Positions 21,801 to 35,300 of a stretch of 64,000 bases of DNA are shown piece by piece. The position numbers and the translations under genes were made by a program. Position 1 is the first letter of the stretch. Every line of letters starts with the position of its first letter. The notes beneath the pieces were generated by a model that saw only the letters and a program-made list of their open reading frames with translations, did not search any database and had not been told where the DNA came from. The stretch comes from Ricordea florida (taxonomy: Eukaryota; Cnidaria; Anthozoa; Corallimorpharia; Ricordeidae): positions 5,133,701-5,197,700 of the forward strand of contig OX453286.1 in NCBI GenBank assembly GCA_949710005.1, given 5' to 3'.

Positions 21801-24207
21801 GCTGTTTTTTCGTTTTTTACTTTGATAATTATTGCGTCTTACACAGCAAACTTGGCAGCGTCTCTTTTCTCAATCGAAGATCAGTTTCCTGTGACGGGAA
21901 TTAACGATCCCAAGGTAACCTGTGTGCCATGCATCACTTTTTCTCTATACATTAATAAATTGGAAAAGTGACCCAGGGTCAAAAGACCTTCTTTGCACCG
22001 TGTATTACATTGCTGTATTGGGACAGAGGGCTGTTAAAAGTACGAGGCTGTAAGAGATTTGTTTTGATAGTGAAAGTAGAGTTAGTTTATCGCAAATGTA
22101 GTATTCACTTAACATTGCATTTGTACATAAATTCCACCGGGGCCAAATAATTGGGTTCACATTTCCTTTGCAAGCAGGGCAAAAATGGTTCAAAGTTAGA
22201 ACTCTAAATTTGCTATATGTTTGCTAGGTTTGCGAATGTAAGGACACCAATTTTTTTTGTCCAGCGTATTCAGTATTGTGCATCACTGACTTTAACTTGA
22301 TGTATTGTATTTTGTATCTCAGATGTTGTAGAGGACGAAAGAGACCAAATAACACAAAAATATATAATAACTGGTAGGCAGTCACAAAAGCGCACAAAGT
22401 CAAAGAAGGTCGCTCTTAAAAGCTGCGATCATTTCTGTTTGCTTGTTTCCCACGTGGAGTGTTTGGTTCAAACTTGACATGAACAATATGTTACAAGTTT
22501 CAGAATCCCCCTGACGGATTCACTTTCTCCACGTTACAAAGCAGCAGCAGTTTATCGAATTTTATGGACAGCGACGATCCCACTTATCGTAGAATTGGAA
22601 AACACATGCTGCCTCACGCGGTAAAGAACTACAATGAAGGCATTGAGAAGTTAAAGAACGGGTAAGTACTTCTTGGATGGCAGTTTGTGGTCAGTACCGT
22701 TCAGTAGATTTTCTGAATGGAGAGCATAACACGTACTGCATGGTTTTACCCACAGATGAATAGTTGAAACGACTCTGTGCAGTTAACAGACGGTATCGCA
22801 GTACATCCTGATTACAGTTCAGCAGCTTTGCAAGCAACCGTCACACTGCATGGTTTGCCCACAGACGAAAAAGTTAGAACCACACTGTATAGTAAAACAA
22901 ACAGTACCACAGTACAGTACTGTTCAGTAGCTTTCCAAATTATAGTCACACTGCATGGTTTGATCCACAGATGAAAAAGTTAGAACCACACTGTATAGTA
23001 AAGCAAACAGTACCACAGTACAGTACTGTTCAGTAGTTTTGCCAAAGAATGGTCACACTGCATGGTTTGATTCACAGATGAAAAAGATAGATCCACACTG
23101 TATAGTAAAACAAACAGCACCACAGTACAGTACTGTTCAGTAGCTTTGTAAAGAATGGTCACACTGCATGGTTTGATCCACAGATGAAAAAGATAGAACC
23201 ATACTGTATAGTAAAGCAAAAGAAGGACAACAGCACAGCACTGTTCAGTAGCTTTACAAAGATTTGTCACACTGCATGGTTTGATGAAAAGTTTAGAACC
23301 ACATTGTATAGTAAAACAAACAGTTCCATAGTACAGTACCGTTCAGTAGCTTGCCAAAGAATGGTCACACTGCATGGTTTGACCCACAGATGAAAAAGTT
23401 AGAACTACACCGTATAGTAAAGCAAACAGTACCACAGTACAGTACTGTTCAGTAGCTTTCCAAAGAATTTGTCATACTGTGTGGTTTGCTTTAACATGAG
23501 ACTGTTACATTTTGATGGTCAAAGAATCGACAAAGGGGTATTTTGTAATCTAAAATGTCAAAGACGCACCCTCATCAAAGAGAAATTGCTCTGATTGTCT
23601 AGGTTACCAGCGAAGATAGCGTAAGTTACACTTTAATGAATATTACTCTTGAATGCGAAAACCAATAGGTGTGCTGTATATCAAGAGTATCAAGTTCATT
23701 ATGCCCACAAACATGAGTATTTAAAGAAATTAAATTACGAGTACTTGATATTTTTGAAACTAAACTTAAGAAACATAAAACTTGCGATGCTTTTTTGACT
23801 TTAGGGAGCTCGATGCTTTCATATACGATTCGCCATTTATTGACCTTGGAGCGTCCAAGATGCCGGGTTGCTCATTTCGAGTGGTCGGCGATCCAATAGC
23901 TACTCAATCTTACGGTGTAGCTTTTCCACCAAACTCCACATGGAGGGACCCCATCACATACCTGTTACTTAGGTATGAAAGAAGAGACTATTTCCGAACG
24001 CTTACCAACAAATGGTTCCGGGGGGCATGCCTTAACGGTAAAGGACCCCAACAAGACGCCAACCGCATGAAACCCGCCAACTTCAGTGGCTTCTTCTTGA
24101 TTCACTGTGGCGCTGCCTTGACGTGTTTTCTGATTCTGCTCATTGAAGTTTTGTGGTGCTGTAGAGCAGGGAGGATAGGAAGTTATACAACTGATAGAAC
24201 GACTTAG
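18444..24207 (+). CDS. NMDA-type ionotropic glutamate receptor, paralogue 2 (5 coding exons)
   Basis: Coding exons are 18444-18803, 19710-20272, 20876-21914, 22498-22661 and 23805-24207, in frame for about 842 residues. Exon number, phases and domain order match paralogue 1. Hydrophobic leader (IAMIFLLELSAG), amino-terminal domain, S1 with TLTITAIRAQFVDFSYPF (ligand arginine near 502), M1, M2, M3 with the canonical SYTANLAAS, S2 with AFIYDS, M4, short tail. LTIxxxRAQ, PRSFSAR and TGINDP resemble GluN1 closely. The pore position that is asparagine in GluN1 is lysine (about K599), as in paralogue 1. It is the less modified of the pair, since its M3 motif is intact. The gene is convergent with JARID2, with about 1.4 kb between stop codons. 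Whether it binds glycine or glutamate cannot be decided by eye. Confidence 0.88.
18836..19190. mobile_element. MITE family A, copy 2
   Basis: A 355-bp element flanked by a perfect 7-bp duplication CCAAGCG (18829-18835 and 19191-19197). The left end is AAAGAAAAAATGAGG with a single 69-bp-type unit, partly deleted. The right end carries about three tandem 55-bp units (TATCAGACGGGGTTATG ... TTTTCTCTTG) at 19031-19190, so this copy amplified its other end. It lies 32 bases after the exon 1 donor of receptor 2. Confidence 0.85.
19710..20272 (+). CDS. NMDA-like receptor 2, exon 2 (amino-terminal domain)
   Basis: From acceptor gtccctacag to donor TACAG|gtaaga. Encodes KNYQVRMTPSPNDRDYV through DQQRRLYR. 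Phase 0 in, 2 out, as in paralogue 1. Confidence 0.86.
20300..20605. repeat. dispersed repeat (intact copy of the one split near 3.5-7.2 kb)
   Basis: Shares ggaaatcaggcaccgtgacg, gtgtttggatatc, cgaacattcgatacatgagt-type and actctgctacgcgtcg-type blocks with 3640-3680 plus 7075-7150, and with 48135-48420 in the opposite orientation. It lies in intron 2 of receptor 2. The class is unknown. Confidence 0.6.
20876..21914 (+). CDS. NMDA-like receptor 2, exon 3 (S1, M1, pore, M3)
   Basis: A 1039-nt exon starting after aattgtag. It encodes FWGETGWVQF, the S1 lobe, M1 (LWVAFLSAISVMVCIVWALE), RLSPFGR as in GluN1, pore loop WANVVK, PRSFSAR, and M3 SYTANLAAS, ending TGINDPK|gtaacc. Confidence 0.9.
22498..22661 (+). 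CDS. NMDA-like receptor 2, exon 4 (S2 lobe)
   Basis: Encodes FQNPPDGFTFSTLQSSSS through EGIEKLKNG, ending GG|gtaagt. QSS matches the GluN1 ligand-pocket serine region. Length (164 nt) is identical to paralogue 1. Confidence 0.85.
22745..23500. repeat. 106-bp satellite array in intron 4 of receptor 2
   Basis: About seven units containing catggtttgatccacagatg, aaaaagttagaaccacactg and the palindromic acagtactgt. Unit length measured in the cleaner array at 44935-45147 is 106 bp. Related arrays are at 42515-42760, 44930-45290, 50455-51075 and 57300-57385, and a fragment is at 39690-39845. Confidence 0.9.
23805..24207 (+). CDS. NMDA-like receptor 2, exon 5 (S2, M4, C-terminus)
   Basis: After acceptor gactttag. 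Encodes ELDAFIYDSPFIDLGASKM, VAFPPNSTWRDP, KWFRGACL, M4 (FFLIHCGAALTCFLILLIE) and a tail of about 16 residues ending DRTT, stop TAG at 24205-24207. Confidence 0.88.
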
Positions 24208-25606
24208 CACTAAAACTACGATGAGAGAACTCTTTCTACAGTCTGAGAATAATACTCGGAGAATCGTGAACAAATCATTATGGGACAGTTAACTTGCCTG
24301 CGATTCTATCGGCATCAATTGAAAACCATCGATATTATTCTTCTAAAGAAACTCATTATAAAGAGTTTTTCCCGCCGGCCTTATGCAGTGTTGAACTACA
24401 GAAACGGTACAGTTCGTTGTCTCGCTTACACGAAGTGTATAGCTACATTATGACACGACCGGATTTATGGGAAGAAAGACTCGAAAAGTCCATTGTCGAG
24501 AAAATGGGAGTCGTAGTAAAATCGAAGGACCCACCGCACAGCATTGCGCAAAAGTAGATCTGTCAACAAAATTGGACGAATTTCGGCTAAATTTGGCAAA
24601 TTTTACGACAGTCAAGGGAATTTCGAACAAAAAGAAATTTCCACAGATAAGTGCAGCAGACGAAATTTCGAACTGTCTATTGCTTGTGCGTGAGTAAGTA
24701 AATTACTGACAGTGGGTGATTGAGCGAATATTTGAGTGACAGCGTGTGAGTGCCGGAGTGAGTGAGTGAACGAGCGAGCTGCGGTGTGCGCGCAGTTCAA
24801 TATTTTCAGAAACCCATAAGACTTGATTCAAGTAACTGGCTGTAAATTTCTTCAACCACAGCTTGTCCATATTCAATACACTAAGTACCATATTTGGAAA
24901 GCAACAGAAACCAAATGAACCAATTAGTGCCCACCAGTTCAAAGCCTGGGGAGAGCAGTTTCCAAATATGGTACTTGGATAATATTGAACAGGTTTCTGG
25001 TATTTTTCGAGGTCTTTCAGAAGAGGTAACATCCACCACGCTACGAGACTCTTCCCCAAGAATATAGAGCGTATAAAACTGGGTCAAGTCAGGGTGAATG
25101 CCCCTTATCGTTATGCATACCACAGGAACCGGAGCCTATATTACTGCACAAAACCACATCTTGTGATAATATAAACAGGAGTATGAAGAAACTACGGCAC
25201 AGCATCTCCTTTGAACCCTTTGATTTTTGCTTCGCAAACAACAGTTTCTATATCGTTCTTTTGTACCATTTTCATATAAACGTTTATATCGCTATTCAAC
25301 AAGATTCTTGAAGCCATCTTAATGTACTCATCAGATATGTATCTCTGTTACAATTCATTTGTTATTTGAAAAGAGAGGGTAAGAATCACGTGCTTTACAG
25401 CGTATGCATGCAAAACCTGCACAAAGTAAAAATAGCGAATAGGAATAATCTTTTTGTAGAACTGACGAGCGGAGTTTCTCTTCTTCAATACATTTTTTAA
25501 AACAACAGGAACTTTGACTTTTCTACTGGTAAATTTCATTTTTGCACAGGTCGATCAATAGATTACTATGAAGTCAACACATCTTCTAAGGCAGACTGCG
25601 GGATCT
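24208..25606. other. intergenic, convergent 3' ends of receptor 2 and JARID2
   Basis: No gene is seen. A hairpin element with arms GTACCATATTTGGAAA ... TTTCCAAATATGGTAC lies at about 24885-24977 inside a wider imperfect inverted repeat (24869-24990). A gtgagtga-rich stretch is at 24700-24785. No unambiguous poly(A) signal was identified for either gene. Confidence 0.6.
24869..24990. mobile_element. hairpin element between convergent genes
   Basis: Inverted arms of at least 16 perfect bases (GTACCATATTTGGAAA) extend imperfectly outward to caatayyntaagtacc. Size and structure suggest a small MITE. No second copy was noticed in the window. Confidence 0.55.
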
Positions 25607-28600
25607 TTAGCTGGGCACAGTAAGTTTCTTCAGTCTGCTTTCAATCTTGTCGACAAGTTCATCTAGATAAACCTGTACATGTAAAAGGAGAAAACACAAA
25701 TAAGAAAATGAGACAAATTTTTTGAGCAGTGGAATGAATTAATCAACAAATTAATTGATCAATCAGTTCATTAACTCTTTTCCATCCAACTCACGATCAT
25801 TGATTCATATACGACTCATGATTTAGAAAACTCACCAAAATATTACGTTACTTCCTATTGCTTCCAAATTTGGCACACGGGCAGTAAATGAAAGCACCCA
25901 ATTACCTGATGAATTTGTATGCTTGTATGCTTTAGTGACAGATGCGTGACGAATTTTTAAATTCTGATTTTAGAGCGCGAGGAAGGGTTAAGGAGGAGGG
26001 TTTTCCCTATCATTTGACATCATTTTCTGATGGACATTCCAATATGGATATAGCTCCCCGGAAATTTTGAAAAACAAACTTTTATCGATTTTTTGTTTGT
26101 AAAAATGGCTTATAGAAATTAAATTGTATTAAATTCTGTATTTGCTATTTTTCAAGCAGATTTGAAAGAAATGATACCAGATAAAAAGGGAAAACTTTTT
26201 TCCTTTAACGTTTTTCAGCAATTGGCTGGCGTCTTGGTTTATGGGGATTTATATGCAAATTGTATGCATACGTTATGTAAATTTGGCAAAATGCTAAACT
26301 TTTTGGGAAAATATTATTGCCTACTTGAATGTGAAATATACATGTTTGAAAAGCCTATTTTGTACCCTACAAAATGAGGTATATCTTTGATCACTGCTGT
26401 AAATATTTGCGGAGATATTAAATAAGAATGAAATGTCCGTCAATTTGCTTGATTTTTGGGCGTATGGAAATGAGTTAATACATCAATCACGAATTCATCA
26501 ATCAATACATGGATGAAACAACCAATCCATGCATCAATCCACCGTCAAGCAACAATCTTTTTGTTAATGAACTGACTAAATCAATCAATTAATTGTTCAA
26601 ACGTTCAGTAAACAAGTAGATGAACAAAAACGAAGTAACGAATGTAATGAAAATACCACGCTGTTCATAGTATACAAAGACACTCAGAGATACCAACCTA
26701 ACTTGCTGACTGACTGATTGAACACTGCCTGGCTGAGTGACAACAGCTGCCTGACGTACCTAGCTTTACTGGAAACCGACGAATGCTGACTGACGTGATA
26801 TTAAGGCAAACTTAAGAGTTTACGAAGCTATCTCCTTCCTGGAAAAAATCACTTGTCGTAACTGACTGGCGAGGTATTAAGGTATAGTATACAAAAAAAT
26901 TAACTTCCTGGGAAAACCGCTCGTCGCAATAATGAGCTGTAACGAATAGTCTTTGCGAGCATTCGCGAGCAATGCGAGCAGGCTATTTTTTTGCGAGCAT
27001 GAGCAGAGGTAAAAAAATTGCTTTGCGAGCATGGGAGCAACTGCAAAAATTTAAGGAGCACGAGCAAGCGAGCACTCGTTTAAATTTTGCGAGCAAATCG
27101 AGCAAAGGTAAAATTTTGCGGGCAGTTAAAAATTTTAATGGACCATTCATCACCCCTAATAATGAATGAAGTCCGAATTTATAAGTTTACAGTGGCATTG
27201 CAAAAGACAGATGGAACGTTCCGGATTCCAATGAAAATGATTGAAGCTTGAACGATCAAACCAACTAATATTCGTAGTTTTGTTAGAACTAATGCATCAG
27301 AGGAGAAACAAATTCAGACGCATGTTTACTTAAAGATAATACGGACGGTAAAGTTTTTTCGTGGAGAAAAAGTTGCAACTTCCGCTCGCGATATCGAAAC
27401 ATTGTCAAGCAAAAAGATTCCACTCAGATGCTTGAGAAAAAAACATAAAATGCCTTAATATATCTCTCAGTTAGTACGCGCGCTGTGATTGGTCAATTTA
27501 GCAGGCCGTACTTCACTGTACGGCCCGCTAAATTCAAAAGCTTGTTTTGAGATATAATAAATATCTTACAAACCTCGTTTTCTCGGTTCGTACTGAAAGT
27601 TACGGATCCTTGTTTTTTCCGCTCGGATTTATGGCCCAAGCGGAAAAACTCGGTCAGTAACTGACAGTATGGACCTCGAACTCGGTTAGTAAGAGGTATA
27701 TACTCTTCCAACAAACAACTGGGGTGAATGGCACTCAGTAAAGAGCATTACCATTCAGATGCGAGGAGTAAAAGAACTTGGAAGATTTCTCTCAAATGGT
27801 TAGGACTTTTTTGTATAAACTCAACATATGTGATCCTCCACGAAACCTTCATGCTGAAGGTGATAGCTCGCTCACAACACGCACAGCACGCTACGCGTGT
27901 CACAAATCCCAAATCTACCCATATTATTTGCAGAATTTCCACTTTCCCGTGTCCCTAATCAAAGGTATTTATTCACTATCATAGCTGAGGTCCGATCTCA
28001 CCCAATAGAAGTGTAAAGCGCCTATGAACATAATCATATGAAAAAAAAAGTGCGCTATATAAATTCATTACATCATCATCACATCATAGCTTCTTTATGC
28101 AAACGACCGTCTTGAATAGTACTGTGTGGGGTAGGGTGAGGGAGACTAGACGGTTCTCATCACTCCTGTTTATAAAGAATTCATTACGCGTTTTACCATT
28201 ACCTAAACACCTTTTCTACTTTAACCAGGTATCAAATCTGAGAGAAATCGCTTGCTTCGTTATCAACTCTCATTTGAGCCTTCTTCTCAGACTTTGGAAA
28301 CTCTGCCAAATAACAGGTCTGGTTTTCGAAGACTGCGAAGTCCAACACATAAATGAATCAATGAACAAGCCTCTAATGGGGGCCATTCAAAAACCCCGCT
28401 GTAAGGAAACGTAAGACCTGCCTAACTCCCTACGATGACGATTCGGCCTTAACGCCGAAGATCTCGGCTCTCCAACCACTCTCCGACTAATCTCCGAACA
28501 CTCTCCGACTACTCTACGACCACTCTCCCACCAAGCAGGATCCTTTCGTCATGAACCTTACCGTATCGTATCTGTTCAGGATTCGGAAACCTTCGGGTGA

Positions 28601-29273
28601 TTTTTTCTCGCGAATGTGAACTGCTGCGTGTTTGAGACAAAGAACCGATGGTTCCGCTTCACTGGTTACCTACAGAGAGTCAAACAGTTATTCCACTGCA
28701 GTACACAAAAAGGTATAAAAAAATCAACAGATAACTAAACTCATTGATATCTTTTATACAACGCTATAAGGTTAAAAAAAATTTGTAAAGTTAAAAAGTA
28801 AAAACCAAACGTTTTCGGCTGTTTGCCATCATCAAGGTTAACCTTATAGCTTTGTATATAAGATACTTTTTATCAAGCGAACATTATGGACGTAAACTCA
28901 CTGAGAAACTAACTTGGTTTGTACATGACGCCACAGCCATAACTAGTGACTTACCACTGATAAATAGCAAGGTCGATCGCAGTCCTCGCAGAAGAGAACA
29001 CAACTCGAGTCAACCTGAAGAGGGCTCTTTCCTTTTTTACCTGGTGGAGACAACAGCAAAGGGGATCGTTACGTCGCGTGAAACCTACAGCGGTAAACTG
29101 AGCATGTAAAACTTAGCGACTATCGAAATGTTCAGCATAGTGAGTTCCACAGTGAGGTTTCCGAAATTGCACAAAGAGAGCGGTAATGAGTTGATACATG
29201 GGCGGGATAAGACTCGAATTATCAACACTGACCGCCGCTACCATAAAAGACGTTGCTTAGAAGCTTAGCCTGC

Positions 29274-29348
<75 letters not shown>

Positions 29349-32300
29349 GACGCCTTAACCCGATGTAACTGGTGACTGGCGGCACAAATGATAGCCGTGG
29401 CGATGAACATTTAGAACACAACGTTTAATACATACACGAGGCTGAAAACAACTCACAAGTATCATCAACTTCAGGTAATTTCACGGTGGCCTCGTGCCCG
29501 CCAATGCCGAGGCCCCGTGCGCATACTCTTAATAAACGAGGGGATAGCCCGCTGGTCAGGATACCAGCAGTAACATGGCTCCCCAAAATGTAAACCTTGC
29601 CTTACATTTTAACAACAACTATAACTATCTCGATAACAGTCCTAAAACTTATGTCCTAGAATAAGCGTTCATTAAAGTTCTGGCTCCTCGTCGGGGAATC
29701 CCGGTCTCTAAAACATTGCGCCTCCAAAAGTAAGACGAGCTTGTTAACAGGCCTTTCCAACTTGGAGCCATTGCCTGTCAGCACTGTCGCCGATCGGACT
29801 CGATCTTGATCATCAGGATGTGTGGCTACGACCTTACCCAAAGGCCATCTGTTTCTCGGAGACTGGTTTTCCTTCAGTAATACCACATCTCCAACTTTGA
29901 AGTTTCTTTTTGGCTGAGTCCACTTGATTCTTGCTTGTAACTGTTGCAAATACTCTTTGCTCCACCTTGACCAAAACTCTTGTGCTAGATGCTGCGTGCG
30001 TCTCCATTTCCTTCGGCAGTATAAGTCTTCTCTTTTAAATTCTCCTGGTGGAGGTAGCACGAGCCTTGTCTTTCCTGTCAGCAGCATACTTGGCGACAAT
30101 GGTGGCTCTGAAAGAGGATCGCTGAGTGTCTCTACCGTCAGAGGCCTGTTATTGATTGTAGATTCCGCTTCGCAAAGGAATGTTCTCAGCGATTCTTCGT
30201 CAAGACGATTACCATGCTCTCTAATAAGACCACTCATGACGCTTCTGATTGACCTGATTTGTCTTTCCCACACACCTCCAAAGTTACTCGCGGATTCAGG
30301 ATTCTTAATCCAATCGATCTTGGCTTTAAGGAGTTCTGCTTTGACCTTTTGGTCGTCTATCTCGTCAATAGCTTTCTTGAGTTCGGCTTCCGCACCAACA
30401 AAATTCGTTCCTCTGTCACAACGAATTTCTCTGACTGGTCCTCTTCTACAGATGAACCGTCTCAATGCTTGAATAAAGGAATCAGTTTCTAAGGAGTCCG
30501 CAACTTCTATGTGTACAGCCCTACTTGCAAAACAAGTAAACAATGCTCCGTATCTCTCGACGACAGACCTTCCTCGTTGTACGTGCCAAGGGCCAAAGAA
30601 ATCAACTCCGCAGTAGCTGAAAGGCGGTGCTGGCTCCACGCCCGACTTCGGCAAGTCTGCCATCTTCTGCTCTCCCACAGTACCTCGAAGGTAACGACAT
30701 GCTACGCATTTGGAAATAAACTGCCTGACCATCGAATTTCCACCGACGATCCAACAGCCACTAGCACGTAGTTCCTTCAACGTAATTCCTCTTCCGCTAT
30801 GGTGTGTTCTTTCGTGCGCGTAGCTGATAACCAGTGTAGTAATGTGGCTTGACTTTGGTAAGATGACAGGGTTTTTTAGTGACTCAGATAGTGTTGCCTT
30901 CCGTATTCGCCCGCCAACTCTCATGACACCGTCACTGTCTAGGAAGGGGTCTAACGTGCGAAGCTTACTGGTTTTCTTCAGCACGGCCTTCTTCTCCTTT
31001 GCCACTTCCCGGCTACCGTACTTAGCGTTCGCTTGAACGATTTGGAGACTTCTTATTTCCGATGGAAATGCTTGTTTTTGTACTTGTTTTATGATCTCCA
31101 CCTCTGCTTCCTGTAAGTTGGCGACATTAAGTTCTGCACTTGCAGGGGCGTTACTGACACACCTTTGTTCTGGTGATCCAGCACTGGACTCCTTTCCTTT
31201 AGACATGACCTTTTCTCTGAGCTTCTTCTTGTACTTTAGGCATAGTGCGACAGCTACCTTCGCTTTGTGCCAGCTTGAGAACCTGAGAAGTCTCTCAACT
31301 ATGACGTCACTCTCTTTCACTACACACGTGTTAACCTTAGTGCTCTTCACTTCGGGGGAATCTGGGTCCACAGTGTCTTTGTATGACTTTTCTTTCAGCC
31401 AACTGCTTGTAGGTTTTCTAAGGAAGTTAGGGCCTTGAAACCATTGTGATTTCTCAACAAAGTTTTTAGGTGACATACCCCTTGAACCTTCGTCTGCAGT
31501 ATTTAAATTGGTTTCAACGTAATGCCACTGTGAGGGGGTGGTGTGATCATGAATGAGTTGAACACGGTTGGCAACATAGACATGAAACCGACTGGATTCG
31601 TTACTTATAAAGCCTAGGACGGCTTCACTGTCCGTCCAATAGTGATCCTCAATGTTCTCATACTCTAGCTCGTCTTTTAGAACATCACCAATCTTAACAG
31701 AGACTGAGGCTGCAACTAACTCTAACCTTGGAATGCTGACGGTCTTTTTTGGCGTCACCCGCGCCTTTCCCATAACAAAAGAGACATGTACTTTGCCGCG
31801 TTCGTCTTCGAGCCTTAAAAACGAGCGTTGACCGTAACCACATGTCGAAGCGTCAGACATACAGTGGAGTTGCGTGGACACAATCTTTCCAAACTCCGAG
31901 GGCTTAAAGCTTCTTGGTAATTTCAAACTTTCAAGTAGGTACAGCTCATTTCGCCATCTTTCCCATCTGCTGCGGGTGGCATCGTCGACTGGCTCATCCC
32001 AGCTATTAGTGTGACAGATGTCCTGCAAAATTTTCTTTCCGACCAGTACTACAGGAGCGATGAAACCCAAGGGATCATAAATCGAACTGATGGTCGATAG
32101 GATGCCTCTCCGCGTGCAAGGTTTATCCTTAAGTTCAATCCTGAAGTTGAACGTGTCTGACTGAATACACCAAATAACTCCTAACGCTCTTTCTATGGGT
32201 AACTTGTCCTGGCCAAGTGTGAGGTTCTTCACCTGTTCTGCTCTGTGTTCTTGAGGGATTGAGCTGATGATGCGCTCTGTGTTTCCCACAAACTTGGTTA

Positions 32301-35300
32301 AGTTAAATCCACCATTTCGGCAAACTGCTTTGGTATCCCTTGCTAGCTTCATAGTCTCATCTTCGGTGCTTGCCGATTTGAGAACGTCGTCCACATAAAA
32401 GTTCCTTCTAAGAGTGTTGGCTGCTTCTGACCCATATTCATCTTCGTTGTCGTCAGCAGTGCGTTTAAGTGCATAATTAGCGCATGCAGGGGATGAAACT
32501 GCACCGAACAAATGCACTGTCATGCAATACTCTTCGGCCTCCTTCTGTAAATCGCCGTCTGGCCACCATAGGAACCTGAGAAAACTTTGATCTTCCTTCC
32601 TTACTCTTACTTGAAAGAACATTTTTTCAATGTCTGCCATAAACGCATACTTTTCTTGCCGGAACCTGGTAAGAACACCGACTACGTTACTGCTGAGATC
32701 TGGTCCCTGAAGCAATTTGTCATTCAAGGAGTGTCCTTCGAATGAGGCCGAGCAATCAAACACCACGCGTATTTTCGTTAGCTTTTGCGGGTGATAAATT
32801 CCGTGATGCGGCAGGTACCAGGTTCTGCCCAACTGATCTTTAAGATCGTCATCCACCTTCCGAGTGTACCCTTTCGAAATGATATCAGACATAAAGCTGC
32901 AATAATCCGAGTAATACTTGTCATCAGACATTAGACGTTTCTTGAGGCTGTACAGGCGCTTCTCAGCTTGAGCGTAGTTGTTTGGGAGCTGAGTGTTCTT
33001 ATGTTTGAAAGGGAGGGGCATTTCATAGTGCAAGTCCTCGAGATGAACGATACCAGTTTCCACAGTCTCGTAGAACTTGATGTCTTCGCGCGACATTGAT
33101 ATTCCTTTTTCCTTTTCGGAGAAGTCAAGTTCAAACATTCGTTCAACTGCCTGCGGTGTTATCTGTTCCTTGACCGTCCTTTGAAAGACTACATATCCTC
33201 GCGGGGATAAGGTGTCTAGCTGATCAAGGTGAATTCTATTGCACGTTAAGATGCTACTCTGACAGGAAGTATAGAGAGGACCGTTTATGTACCATCCGAG
33301 CAGCGACCGTACAGCATTTGGATCTGATTCTCCACCGTAAACAATTTCTCTTGGTCGTAGGGCACTTGGACAGTTCAATCCGATAAGAAGTCCCACTTCA
33401 ACATCTTCCATGTAGAGGGAAAGTTCGGTACTAACATCCTTCAAATGAGACATCCTACTGATTACATCGGGTCGTGGTATTTCACTGCGGTCCGCTGGAA
33501 TGATGTTTCGGGTGAAAGTTCTGGGCAACTCTAACTTTGCACTCTCGTCCTTGACATTAGCTACGACAAATCCTTCTATGGCCTTCGATGTTACGCTGTG
33601 TGTTCCATGGATTGTAGTCAGAGTGAGGTCAGTGCTACTTCCTTCGACGCCAAGAGCCTTAGCTACGCTTTCATTCACAAACGTTCCACCGCTGGCATTG
33701 TCCAGTAAAGCATAAACTCGTATTTTCTTCGCTGGATTACTCTTATGAAACAACCAGACTGGCAATATACCCATGTTAATCGGCACATCTCCAGCTTCAG
33801 TTATGTTGCAGGTGGCAGTGTGATTGCTACTAACTCGAGGTCTATCTTGAGAATGGTTCTTGTCACCTTTGTCGTTCGATTTCTTAATTCCATCAGGGTC
33901 GTGTAGTGACGTTGGATGCTGCTTGTTGCACGTCTTGCACGTTTGCCTTTCCTTGCAATGCTTTGCAATGTGCTGGTCGCTAAAGCAGCCGAAGCACAGT
34001 TTCTTCTCTACTACAAAGTCTCGACGGTCGCTCAGAGATTTCTTCAAAAACTGTTCACACTCGTTTAAGTTATGAGGCTTCTTGCATAAAGAGCATACAA
34101 CAGTCTTTTTATTCCTATCTTCACGATTTACACCAGTAGCGAGGTTTGTCCCTTTTCCCCTTTTTAGCGGCTTTCTTGTAAACTTAAGATGAGTGCCTCT
34201 GTCCTTTTCATCATGATTTGGCTTGCTAACATATTGCTCTGAAAACACAGGATCTGTGGCAAGATCAGCTTGTTCACGCACGAATTGAGAGAACTCTTCG
34301 AAGTCGGCTATTCTTCCCTTTGCACTTTTTGTCCTATTGTTCCTTTCAGTCCATTTGGTTCGCAGGTACTTAGGTAACTTTTCCCACAGTTGACGCAGTA
34401 CATGAGCAGTGTTTAAATCATCCATATGAGACATGCCTTTCATAGCAGACTTAGCTTGATCCAGGGCAATAGAGAAATCTTGGAGGGCTAAACCATCGTT
34501 TGGTCTGATTGGTGGCCAAGAAGACAATTTCGTGATATGGGCATTAGCTACCTTGAATGGATCACCGAATTGTCTCTTCAAAAGTCTCTTAGCTTCTTCA
34601 TAGGATCCTTCCATTTTCCTGTGCAGACAACCGTTTATAATTTCTTTGGCTTTACCTGATGTGTATTGACCCAGAAAATATAATCTCTCATGGGAATCTT
34701 CAACCTTTGATTCAATTAATGACTCAAAGGCAGTCATGAATAATGGATACTCCATAGCATCACCATAAAACATAGGAGGCTCGTTCGATGGCAAAAGACT
34801 CCTTGCTTGCTGGTTAACAATAGTCTGAGACAACTCAGTTTGTTTTCGTTGAATTTCCACAATGTCTTGGAAAGTATTGTCTTTGACTGACAAACTTGTT
34901 GAACAACCTTGTGGGGTGATGGTGGTAGACACCATACCTGATCAGGAGCAGTATACGTAACAGCAGGAGTCGTTGTTAAAGTTGGGTATGATGAAGAATG
35001 TACACTCGAGGGGTGTTCATGGGGTCTTGCTGCATAGGCCGTAGTCTCTTCCTTACTCTGTGATGCACCAGTATTTATCGGTGTTGTGTGAATGGGTCCT
35101 TTCTGAGGTACCGTAAATGCACTAAGAGGACTAGCTTGTAAAGGCTGTTGATAATCTGTAATGCCTAAAGAACTTACAAGTTGTTGCTGCGAAGTTGGTT
35201 CCAAACCAGCAGAGTTACCTGACTGTATTGTACAAATTGGAGGACTTTGTGTATGAACAGGTGCAAAGGTTGACTCTTCATTCTTCATTTCTTCGTAAAT

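Noticed and set aside
25550..25619. Plus-strand exon-like segment (cag|GTCGATC ... CA|gtaagt)
   Set aside because: It overlaps the last JARID2 coding exon on the minus strand, which has conserved sequence, correct phase and a stop codon. The plus-strand splice signals look coincidental and no plus-strand gene continues.
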